Below, in pieces: positions 1-4,906 of a stretch of 5,627 bases of DNA. Positions within the stretch are counted from its first letter, which is position 1. Each line of letters begins with the position of its first letter. The position numbers were made by a program, and so were the translations under genes. This stretch comes from Actinomycetota bacterium (GTDB taxonomy: Bacteria > Actinomycetota > Actinomycetes > S36-B12 > UBA5976), in assembly GCA_947447095.1 (NCBI GenBank), contig CANFIL010000087.1, positions 1 to 5,627 on the forward strand, given 5' to 3'. Under the pieces are notes generated by a model. It saw only the letters and a program-made list of their open reading frames with translations. It did no database searches and was not told the origin of the DNA.

Positions 1-140
1 ACTGCGACAACGATTGTGGCCAGCATGACAAAGAATGCGACACGGCGGAAAGCGCGAGCCTCTGTACGAGAGCGATGATGCAACGCAAACCACAAGGCGG
101 CGAAAATAATCACAAGAAGTGTGAATTGAGCAATCTGCAC
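1..140 (-). CDS. DUF2304 family small membrane protein (N-terminal part, runs off the left edge)
   Basis: This is a partial gene, open from a GTG start at 140-138 to the window edge (46 complete codons). The N-terminus reads MQIAQFTLLVIIFAALWFAL, a hydrophobic segment, followed by a basic loop HHRSRTEARAFRR and the beginning of a second hydrophobic segment. That hydrophobic-basic-hydrophobic layout is typical of DUF2304 proteins, which are usually about 110-130 residues long. A Shine-Dalgarno GAGG at 150-147 lies 6 nt before the GTG and overlaps the end of the upstream glycosyltransferase, whose stop is only 3 nt away, so the two are almost certainly co-transcribed and coupled. DUF2304 genes often follow GT2 glycosyltransferases in actinobacterial surface-polysaccharide loci. 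A role as membrane partner of the glycosyltransferase is inference. The rest of the gene is needed to confirm the family. Confidence 0.75.
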   Translation of the reverse strand, partial: MQIAQFTLLVIIFAALWFALHHRSRTEARAFRRVAFFVMLATIVVA

Positions 141-143
141 GGT

Positions 144-839
144 TTACCTCAAAATCAAGTCAAATAAAATATTAATGGAGTTCCACAAACTTTGGCCCTT
201 GGCGCGCGAGTAGTCGGTATAAAGAATGTGCACGGGCATCTCGACGAAGCGGAAGTTTTTATCGCCGATTTGATGCACGATTTCTGTCGCGTGTGCCATT
301 CCGTTGTGCTCGAGATCTATCGACTGTGCAACTTCGCGAGTAAATGCTCGAAGACCATTGTGTGCATCAGTGAGCTTTAAGCCAGTCATCAAATTGGTGT
401 AGGCAACAGCAGCACGCAATACCATTCGTTTTGCAGTTGTGAGCTCGGTACGTTCATCAAGAAAGCGCGATCCAAAAACCACATCAATGTCGCCAATCCG
501 CAATCTTTCGACCATGGCGAGCGCATCATCAATTGAGTGCTGGCCATCACCATCAAATGTGACGATGTATTTGATCTCAGGGTTAGCCAGGACTGCCTCA
601 ATGCCAGTTTGTAGCGCAGCGCCTTGTCCAAAATTCAATGGGTGGAAAACAACTCGCGCTCCGTGCTGTTGCGCGATAAGTCCCGAACCATCAGGACTAC
701 CGTCGTCAACGACATAAACATGCGTGAAATTTTGCTTCAAATCGTCCATGACGCCACCAATAACGGTGGCTTCGCGATAGACCGGAACAACAATTGCAGT
801 GTCCGGATTCAGCGCAGTTTGCACGGACTCAACGGACAT
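144..839 (-). CDS. GT2 family glycosyltransferase, dolichol-phosphate-mannose-synthase-like
   Basis: A 231-residue GT-A fold glycosyltransferase without a membrane domain. Family landmarks in order are the nucleotide-binding start IVVPVYRE (16-23), VVDDGSPDGS (43-52) with the conserved Asp pair, N69-F-G-Q-G-A, the metal-binding FDGDGQH (95-101) and FGSRF (122-126). This pattern belongs to the polyisoprenyl-phosphate mannosyl/glucosyl transferase branch of GT2, which loads a sugar from a nucleotide donor onto a lipid carrier at the inner membrane face. The actual sugar and acceptor cannot be read from sequence. The protein ends soon after the catalytic domain with an amphipathic stretch (SLWNSINILFDLILR), so membrane association may depend on the DUF2304 protein encoded just downstream. 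The ATG at 839-837 has no Shine-Dalgarno but sits 6 nt after a TAGACT box, which suggests a leaderless mRNA. Confidence is high for the family and low for the substrate. Confidence 0.9.
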   Translation of the reverse strand: MSVESVQTALNPDTAIVVPVYREATVIGGVMDDLKQNFTHVYVVDDGSPDGSGLIAQQHGARVVFHPLNFGQGAALQTGIEAVLANPEIKYIVTFDGDGQHSIDDALAMVERLRIGDIDVVFGSRFLDERTELTTAKRMVLRAAVAYTNLMTGLKLTDAHNGLRAFTREVAQSIDLEHNGMAHATEIVHQIGDKNFRFVEMPVHILYTDYSRAKGQSLWNSINILFDLILR

Positions 840-845
840 GTAATC

Positions 846-851
846 AGTCTA
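846..851 (-). promoter_or_regulatory. Candidate -10 box for a leaderless glycosyltransferase transcript
   Basis: On the minus strand TAGACT (851-846) fits the actinobacterial TAnnnT -10 consensus. It is separated by 6 nt (GATTAC) from the ATG of the glycosyltransferase, which would place the transcription start on or next to the A of the start codon. No Shine-Dalgarno is visible in this interval, as expected for a leaderless message. No good -35 is visible, which is common for such promoters. Confidence 0.45.
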
Positions 852-867
852 GAGAAGCGCGGGGCCA

Positions 868-883
868 CATAGCCTCATAGCCT
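868..883. repeat. 8-bp tandem duplication CATAGCCT x2 in the divergent intergenic region
   Basis: CATAGCCT at 868-875 is repeated exactly at 876-883. Each copy contains TAGCCT, which fits a loose TAnnnT -10 pattern for the plus strand. The second copy can also pair as AGCCT (879-883) with AGGCT (889-893), which includes the AGG that serves as Shine-Dalgarno for the DUF3039 gene at 900. The repeat is certain; any role as promoter, operator or translation-control hairpin is speculative. Confidence 0.6.
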
Positions 884-899
884 CGTTTAGGCTGTCTGT

Positions 900-1172
900 A
901 TGCCTGCAGAAGAGTATCGCCCGCAAGGTGGAGTGCTTGTTGACGAGCGCACCACAGAGCAAACCGAGGCCGGAGATCACGAGCGTTTTGCGCATTACGT
1001 GCGCAAGGACAAGATCGTTGAAAGTGCCGTCCTGGGAGGTGCTGTAGTTGCGCTGTGCGGCAAAGTATGGGTTCCTGGTCGTGATCCAGGTAAGTTCCCT
1101 GTTTGTCCTGAATGTAAAGAGATCTTCGAAGGATTGCCGCCGGGCGGGGGAGATTCCGGCGACGACGAATGA
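900..1172 (+). CDS. DUF3039 family protein, probable small zinc-binding protein
   Basis: A 90-residue protein matching the actinobacterial DUF3039 pattern. It has a variable acidic N-terminus, then HYVRKDKIVESAV (32-44), ALCGKVWVPGRDP (51-63), FPVCPECKEIFEGLP (66-80) and an acidic Gly/Asp-rich tail. H32, C53, C69 and C72 (the latter two in a CPxC knuckle) are plausible ligands for one zinc ion. No catalytic motif is visible and the family has no established function that I can name. The ATG at 900 is supported by AGG at 889-891 with 8 nt spacing. The TGA stop (1170-1172) overlaps the ATG of the MFS gene as ATGA, so the two are likely one transcriptional unit. The association with a transporter is only positional. 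Confidence 0.85.
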   Translation: MPAEEYRPQGGVLVDERTTEQTEAGDHERFAHYVRKDKIVESAVLGGAVVALCGKVWVPGRDPGKFPVCPECKEIFEGLPPGGGDSGDDE

Positions 1173-2581
1173 CCGTAGTACCTGCCGTCTCGCCATGGAC
1201 GGCTGAGTATCGCAAATTGAGTTTGGGCATTGTCGCCCTCGTTAGTGTTTTTGGTTTCGAAGGCATTGCGGTAGGAACTGTCATGCCAGTTGTTGCGCGT
1301 GACCTGAATTCGCTTGCTCACTACACAATCGGATTTACCAGCTTCAGCATGGCCTCCATTGCTGGAATGGCCTTTGCAGGTGTGTGGGCTGATCGCGTCA
1401 ATCTTTATCGTGTCGCACTGGGCACGATGGTAACTCTCGCGATTGGTTCGATTGTCATCGGATTTTCGCATTCGTTGCCAGTGTTTGTTGCTGGGCGAGT
1501 CCTTCAAGGTTTTGGGCTAGGCATCGACTTGGTCACGATGTATGTCATTGTTGGCCGCGCGTATCCAGAGAGTGTTCGACCAAAAGCTCTCGGAATGTTA
1601 GCTGGTGCTTGGGTAATCCCTGGCCTTGTCGGCCCGGCTCTTGCAGGCGCAATGGTTGATGTGTGGTCATGGAGAGCAATCTTTCTTGTCATTCCAATTG
1701 TTCTGTTCTTGCCTTTGACCTTGTTGCTTCCTCGATTGCGCACTTTGCCCACGTCAACCTCTAGTAACACCACGCCCGGTCACGTAAAACTATTGGCAGT
1801 CGGTCTACTTATCGTCGGACTCTCGATGCTTCAACTGACGACAAGTCGCGCGGGCATGTGGTCGAACCTTTTTGTCTCAGTTGGAATTCTGATCTCATTA
1901 GTTGTGGTCGCGATTTCAACACGGTGGCTGATGCCGTCAGGTTACCTCGTGGCCAAGCGCGGATTGCCAGCGGTGATTGCACTTCGAGGCCTTGTAGCCG
2001 CTTCATATTTTTCAACTGAAGTATTCATTCCGCTTGCTCTTCAAAATCGTGGCGTTTCTGTGTCGATGTCTGGTCTCATACTTGGCTCCGCATGTGTCAT
2101 GTGGTTTGCGGGTTCTACGTTTCAGGGCAGCACGCGAGTTAATTGGTCGCGCGCAAAGTTTCTTGTCGTCGGGTTCACGGTGCTCATCGGCGCAACTTTG
2201 CTCTTGCCGCTTGCTGCGCTTTCGGCGGATTCGATTCGAACTGCAGCGATAGCCACAGCTGCAGTGTGGTCCTTCGCTGCCTTCGGTGTTGGAATCATTT
2301 ATCCGACCCTTGGCGTGCTTTTGCTTGAACGATCTACTTCCTATGCCTCGGACAGCGCATCTTTGCAAATGTCTGACTCTTTGGGGGTCATCGTGGGGAC
2401 TGCGATTTCAGGCACATTCTTGACGGCCGCGAGCATGAATGGTGACCCAAATTCCAATGTTTTCAGCACTATTTGGTTACTAACTGCAAGTATCGGCGGA
2501 GTGGCGTTGCTTATCTCAAGGCGCGTTCAAACTACGATAACTAAAGGCAACCTAAAGGTTGTAAACGTAACGGGAGATTAA
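1169..2581 (+). CDS. Major facilitator superfamily transporter, putative drug/metabolite exporter
   Basis: A 470-residue polytopic membrane protein. After a short N-terminal tail the first helix begins near residue 17. MFS motif A is seen as GVWADRVNLYRV (71-82) between helices 2 and 3, the motif-B arginine is probably R110 in AGRVLQGFGLG, and a motif-C-like stretch GAWVIPGLVGPALAG (146-160) lies in helix 5. Motif C is typical of proton-driven antiporters, so efflux is the likelier direction, but the substrate cannot be inferred. A polar linker around 190-207 (PTSTSSNTTPGH) separates the two halves, and the count of hydrophobic segments suits a 12- or 14-helix transporter. Translation starts at ATG 1169 inside the DUF3039 stop (ATGA). 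No well-placed Shine-Dalgarno is visible, so translation probably depends on coupling. The stop TAA directly abuts the HdeD start. Confidence 0.9.
   Translation: MTVVPAVSPWTAEYRKLSLGIVALVSVFGFEGIAVGTVMPVVARDLNSLAHYTIGFTSFSMASIAGMAFAGVWADRVNLYRVALGTMVTLAIGSIVIGFSHSLPVFVAGRVLQGFGLGIDLVTMYVIVGRAYPESVRPKALGMLAGAWVIPGLVGPALAGAMVDVWSWRAIFLVIPIVLFLPLTLLLPRLRTLPTSTSSNTTPGHVKLLAVGLLIVGLSMLQLTTSRAGMWSNLFVSVGILISLVVVAISTRWLMPSGYLVAKRGLPAVIALRGLVAASYFSTEVFIPLALQNRGVSVSMSGLILGSACVMWFAGSTFQGSTRVNWSRAKFLVVGFTVLIGATLLLPLAALSADSIRTAAIATAAVWSFAAFGVGIIYPTLGVLLLERSTSYASDSASLQMSDSLGVIVGTAISGTFLTAASMNGDPNSNVFSTIWLLTASIGGVALLISRRVQTTITKGNLKVVNVTGD
2572..2576 (+). promoter_or_regulatory. Ribosome-binding site of the HdeD-family gene, inside the MFS 3' end
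   Basis: GGGAG at 2572-2576 lies 5 nt before ATG 2582. It is the strongest Shine-Dalgarno in the plus-strand operon and supports this start. It gives the HdeD-family gene its own ribosome entry even though its start codon follows the MFS stop with no gap. Confidence 0.75.
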
Positions 2582-3148
2582 ATGTCTACAAGCACTATAG
2601 ATTCCGCAGACGCATTGGCAGCATTCGGCAAGAAGTGGTGGCTTTTGCTACTTCTCGGCGTTGTGTCAGTTGCTGCAGGTATCGCATCACTTAACCACCC
2701 AGTATCTGCAACATGGAGCCTGACCGTACTTTTCGGTATCTGGCTACTTGTTAGCGGTATTGGAACAGTTGTCCGCGCACTTAGCTCAGACAATGACGGC
2801 TCGAGCAAGACCCTTGGTCTTATCAGCGGTCTGCTATCCATCAGCATCGCATTCATGTTCTTCCATGGCGGCATTGCTGACAAGGTTGTCATTGCTTCGC
2901 TATTCATCGGTATCACATTTGTGTTCCGTGGTTCAGCGGAACTCGTTGCCGGTCTTGCCGCAAAGGGTCAGCCAGGTCGTGGCTGGGCAATCTTCATGGG
3001 CATCGTGACCATGATCGCTGGTTTGATCATGATCAACAACCCAGCAACTTCACTCGTTGCAATGACTCAGGTCATCGCAGTGTTCTTGCTTGTTCTTGGT
3101 TTCATGGAAATCTTCTCATCGTTCCAGGTTCGCAAGCTTTCGAAGTAA
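2582..3148 (+). CDS. HdeD/DUF308 family membrane protein
   Basis: A 188-residue integral membrane protein with six hydrophobic segments, roughly 19-37, 45-67, 77-95, 101-123, 134-153 and 156-178, and short hydrophilic ends. The size and the repeated pairs of helices match the DUF308 (HdeD) family. In E. coli HdeD is linked to acid resistance at high cell density, but that role should not be transferred to actinobacterial members, whose function is unknown. The start at 2582 directly follows the MFS TAA and has GGGAG 5 nt upstream. Codon choice differs from the preceding MFS gene: all 7 Lys codons are AAG and all but one of about 13 Phe codons are TTC, while the MFS gene uses many TTT. This suggests selection for high expression. 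A strong terminator follows. Confidence 0.9.
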   Translation: MSTSTIDSADALAAFGKKWWLLLLLGVVSVAAGIASLNHPVSATWSLTVLFGIWLLVSGIGTVVRALSSDNDGSSKTLGLISGLLSISIAFMFFHGGIADKVVIASLFIGITFVFRGSAELVAGLAAKGQPGRGWAIFMGIVTMIAGLIMINNPATSLVAMTQVIAVFLLVLGFMEIFSSFQVRKLSK

Positions 3149-3156
3149 GTGGCTTA

Positions 3157-3174
3157 AGTTCGAATAATCGAACT
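3157..3174 (+). other. Short perfect hairpin between the HdeD stop and the terminator
   Basis: AGTTCGA (3157-3163) and TCGAACT (3168-3174) form a perfect 7-bp stem with an ATAA loop, directly before the terminator stem. It has no U-tract. It could stabilise the 3' end of the mRNA or bind a regulator; its role is unknown. Confidence 0.5.
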
Positions 3175-3175
3175 G

Positions 3176-3210
3176 ATGGGGTGGGCGAAAGCTCACCCCA
3201 TTTGCTTTTT
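3176..3210 (+). terminator. Intrinsic terminator of the DUF3039-MFS-HdeD operon
   Basis: ATGGGGTGGGC (3176-3186) pairs with GCTCACCCCAT (3191-3201) over 11 positions with one G-U wobble, closed by a GAAA (GNRA) tetraloop and followed by TTGCTTTTT. It lies 27 nt after the HdeD stop and 53 nt before clpS, so it separates the two plus-strand units. Confidence 0.9.
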
Positions 3211-3263
3211 CGTAGCCAATTCACAGTTCCCGTAAGTCAGAGCCTCGTGAGAGACTAATAAAC

Positions 3264-3545
3264 GTGAGCATCGCCCCGACTGAGTTGGCCGAGTCCCAGA
3301 CTCGTACTGATCGACCATGGATCACTTTGGTCTGGAATGACCCCATCAACTTAATGAGTTATGTGACTTATGTGTTCCAGGAATATTTCGGCTTTGATAA
3401 GAACAAGGCCGAACTGTTGATGCTCGATGTCCATGAAAAAGGTCGGGCTGTTGTTAGTTCAGGTTCGCGCGAAGAGATGGAACGCGACGTTCAGGCAATG
3501 CACGGTTACGGTTTGTGGGCGACATTGCAAAAGGACGACCAATAA
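3264..3545 (+). CDS. clpS: ClpS, N-degron adaptor of the Clp protease
   Basis: A 93-residue adaptor that binds the N-terminal domain of a Clp ATPase (ClpC/ClpA type) and delivers proteins with destabilising N-terminal residues for degradation in the cytoplasm. A flexible N-terminal tail (1-17) is followed by the ClpS core PWITLVWNDPINLMSYV (18-34), KAELLMLDVHEKGRAVV (48-64) and a C-terminal GLWATLQ strand. By alignment from memory to E. coli ClpS, N25-D26, M31, M53 and H57 match the N-degron pocket residues N34-D35, M40, M62 and H66. The E. coli D36 and T38 positions are Pro and Asn here, which I believe is usual for actinobacteria. The GTG start at 3264 has only a weak GAGAG (3249-3253) upstream. 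The stop overlaps the next gene's ATG (TAATG). Confidence 0.95.
   Translation: MSIAPTELAESQTRTDRPWITLVWNDPINLMSYVTYVFQEYFGFDKNKAELLMLDVHEKGRAVVSSGSREEMERDVQAMHGYGLWATLQKDDQ
3531..3535 (+). promoter_or_regulatory. Ribosome-binding site that sets the DUF2017 start
   Basis: AAGGA lies 9 nt before ATG 3545, within the last codons of clpS. It favours 3545 over an in-frame GTG at 3515, which has no Shine-Dalgarno and lies wholly inside clpS. Confidence 0.7.
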
Positions 3546-4060
3546 TGTTTAAGCGCCAGCGTGGCATTGTCGTTCTCAAACTTGAAACTTTTGAAGTCGA
3601 AGTTCTTGATCAACTCTTTGACCAGATGATTGCTCTTGTCGAAGTTGAACCCATGCCTGTTGAGGATCCACTCGAACGATTGGTTGGTTTGAACGGTCCA
3701 AGCATCAAACCAAGCGACCCCGCACTCGCCCGACTTTTTCCTGATGCTTACCACGATGACCATGAGGCTGCCGCAGATTTCCGTCGTTATACCGAACATG
3801 AAATGCGTAATACAAAGGCTATGAAAGCGCGAATTTCGCAGTCTCAATTGCATGAATGGCCCGGCAAGCGTGAATTGACGCACGACCAAGCAATGGCCTG
3901 GCTACTCAGCTTGAACGATATGCGGTTGGCCTTAGGAACTCGTCTCGATATCACCGATGATCGCGAAGATCGAGATGAAGAAAATGCTCCAGGTTATGAA
4001 ATGTATGACTGGCTTACTTATCTTCAAGGAACATTAGTTGATTCCTTGACAAAAAATTAA
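3545..4060 (+). CDS. DUF2017 family protein
   Basis: A 171-residue soluble, acidic, mostly helical protein beginning MFKRQRGIVVLKLETFEVEV. It matches the DUF2017 family in position (immediately after clpS in many actinobacteria), in length and in the stretches SDPALARLFPDAYHDD and LGTRLDI. No signal peptide, membrane segment or catalytic motif is visible. The family's function is not established; constant linkage to clpS suggests a role in the same proteolysis pathway, which is inference. The ATG shares one base with the clpS stop (TAATG), so translation is coupled. The gene's own stop codon lies inside the 5' arm of the downstream terminator stem, so ribosomes finishing this gene would overlap terminator folding. 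Confidence 0.85.
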   Translation: MFKRQRGIVVLKLETFEVEVLDQLFDQMIALVEVEPMPVEDPLERLVGLNGPSIKPSDPALARLFPDAYHDDHEAAADFRRYTEHEMRNTKAMKARISQSQLHEWPGKRELTHDQAMAWLLSLNDMRLALGTRLDITDDREDRDEENAPGYEMYDWLTYLQGTLVDSLTKN

Positions 4061-4095
4061 GCCCCCTTCTTTCGAAGAGGGCTTAATTTTATTTC
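4054..4095. terminator. Bidirectional intrinsic terminator between DUF2017 and the rhodopsin remnant
   Basis: AAATTAAGCCC (4054-4064) pairs with GGGCTTAATTT (4079-4089) over 11 bp. Inside, after a C/A mismatch, CTTC (4066-4069) pairs with GAAG (4074-4077) around a TTTC loop. On the plus strand the stem is followed by T-rich TTTATTTC. On the minus strand it is followed by TTTTTT, the complement of the A-run at 4051-4056. It therefore serves the DUF2017 gene and would also have ended the rhodopsin transcript, whose stop lies 10 nt away. Confidence 0.9.
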
Positions 4096-4098
4096 GTC

Positions 4099-4300
4099 TT
4101 AGTGAATGCCTTCAGATGCTGCGTAAGCTGCATCGTCATTTGCGCTCTTGAGACGTGCGACCTTGTAGATCGTCAAGCCGAAGAGACACTTGGCTAGTAC
4201 GTCTGCAATTGTGTAACCGATCTGGCGACCGACGAATGCGTTTGCACCATCAAGGCCAATGATTTGCTGTCAACGTTGTAACGTCATAGATCCCATCCAT
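4099..4300 (-). pseudogene. Actinorhodopsin-like gene with a large internal deletion (N-terminal start joined to last helix and tail)
   Basis: The 3' part on the minus strand (4269-4102, stop TAA 4101-4099) has 56 codons. It reads QQIIGLDGANAFVGRQ, then IGYTIADVLAKCLFGLTIYK, then a polar tail VARLKSANDDAAYAASEGIH. The ADVLAK stretch is the helix-G signature of microbial rhodopsins: D23 and K27 of the fragment, spaced i/i+4 like D212/K216 of bacteriorhodopsin, with K27 (codon 4191-4189) the retinal Schiff-base lysine. Wording and tail resemble actinorhodopsins/xanthorhodopsin-like proton pumps. Directly upstream lies a good start: AAGGAG (4315-4310), 9 nt, then ATG 4300-4298 and MDGIYDVTTLTANHWP before a TGA. 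In the helix-G frame a TGA (4272-4270) sits just ahead of QQ. Helices A-F, some 180-200 codons in the family, are missing and the two ends are in different frames, so no pump can be made. Artefact in assembly cannot be excluded. Confidence 0.85.
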
Positions 4301-4309
4301 GAAGTCGGT

Positions 4310-4315
4310 CTCCTT
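4310..4315 (-). promoter_or_regulatory. Ribosome-binding site of the rhodopsin remnant
   Basis: AAGGAG on the minus strand (4315-4310) lies 9 nt before ATG 4300-4298. It is a near-perfect Shine-Dalgarno, and it is the main evidence that the true 5' end of the rhodopsin gene is kept. A second ATG (4296-4294) is in the helix-G frame but is 13 nt away and meets TGA after eight codons. I see no convincing promoter in 4316-4466 for this gene. Confidence 0.7.
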
Positions 4316-4466
4316 AAATTAGGAACCGCCGAGTCAGTTCATTTGTGACATCGCCTCGCGACAATGGCTCTTCGTTCCTCACAATCCTCTTATTCCCACG
4401 CACAGGCAACTGCAACAGGCAGGATTCGCAGGTTATTATTGTCAGATACGCAAAAACCCGTAGGAA

Positions 4467-4895
4467 ATGGCAAAAATGCTTGAAATTCGTCGTGAGTTCG
4501 TAGAGGCAATTGTGGCTCACGCACGTGCAGATCACCCTGACGAAGCCTGTGGTGTGATTGCAGGGCCAGCCGGAAGTGATCGGCCCGAACGCTTCATACC
4601 GATGATCAATGCAGCTCGTTCCCCAACGTTTTACGAATTTGAATCTTCTGACTTACTCAAGCTGTATCGCGAATTCGATGCCAATGATGAAGATCCCGTT
4701 GTGATCTACCATTCCCACACTGCAACCGAGGCGTATCCTTCGCGAACTGACGTCACCTATGCATCGGAACCATTCGCGCATTATGTCCTAGTGTCCACAC
4801 GTGAAACGGGAACCGAAGATGGTCCCTATGAGTTTCGTTCGTACCGCATTTTTGACGGTGAAATCACCGAAGAAGAAGTAAAGATTCTGGACTGA
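4467..4895 (+). CDS. mec: Mec, JAMM/M67 metalloprotease of the CysO-cysteine pathway
   Basis: A 142-residue zinc metalloprotease of the JAB1/MPN/Mov34 (JAMM) type. In Mycobacterium tuberculosis Mec cleaves the CysO-cysteine adduct, releasing cysteine and the sulfur-carrier protein CysO. The full JAMM set is present: E26 in HPDEACGV, H82 and H84 in YHSHTATEAYP, S92, and D95, that is HxH-x7-S-x2-D. The stretch from HPDEACGV to SRTD is close to what I recall of the mycobacterial protein. Two starts are possible. ATG 4467 has AGGA ending only 1 nt upstream, too close, whereas ATG 4476 (MLEIRREF, three residues shorter) has the same AGGA at 10 nt and is the better choice. In mycobacteria the next genes are cysO and cysM; here cysO is absent and cysM is convergent. 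Confidence 0.9.
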   Translation: MAKMLEIRREFVEAIVAHARADHPDEACGVIAGPAGSDRPERFIPMINAARSPTFYEFESSDLLKLYREFDANDEDPVVIYHSHTATEAYPSRTDVTYASEPFAHYVLVSTRETGTEDGPYEFRSYRIFDGEITEEEVKILD

Positions 4896-4906
4896 GTCCA
4901 CTTCAC

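Noticed and set aside
192..872. Plus-strand open frames opposite the glycosyltransferase
   Set aside because: They are antisense shadows of a gene with clear GT2 motifs; none has a ribosome-binding site or recognisable domain.
844..1507. Minus-strand open frames opposite the DUF3039 gene and the MFS start
   Set aside because: Low-complexity, Arg/Ser/Pro-rich translations typical of antisense frames; the plus-strand genes have family motifs and coupled starts.
2012..2368. Minus-strand 118-codon frame, and shorter plus-strand frames in the same area, across the second half of the MFS gene
   Set aside because: Highly charged Arg/Lys-rich or Cys-rich translations with no domain; shadows of the transporter frame.
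2541..2560. CTAAAGG direct repeat and AACC/GGTT mini-hairpin at the MFS 3' end
   Set aside because: Seven-base repeats and a 4-5-bp stem within coding sequence are expected by chance; no link to the downstream start beyond the separate GGGAG site.
3515..3544. Ten-residue N-terminal extension of the DUF2017 protein from GTG 3515
   Set aside because: It lies within clpS, lacks a ribosome-binding site, and the ATG at 3545 has AAGGA at good spacing plus a TAATG overlap.
3506..3889. Minus-strand 127-codon frame opposite the DUF2017 gene
   Set aside because: It crosses the clpS-DUF2017 junction in antisense, has no Shine-Dalgarno and resembles no family I know.
4434..4439. TATTAT as a -10 box for mec
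   Set aside because: It fits a -10 pattern, but no acceptable -35 lies 16-18 nt upstream and AT-rich hexamers of this kind occur by chance; too weak to list as a feature.
4314..4535. Minus-strand 73-codon frame overlapping the mec start
   Set aside because: Cys-rich translation, antisense to the conserved N-terminus of mec, and no ribosome-binding site; the frame runs through the intergenic region and up to the rhodopsin Shine-Dalgarno.
4888..4900. TGGAC/GTCCA hairpin as a terminator for mec or cysM
   Set aside because: A 5-bp stem with no T-run on either strand is too weak for an intrinsic terminator.
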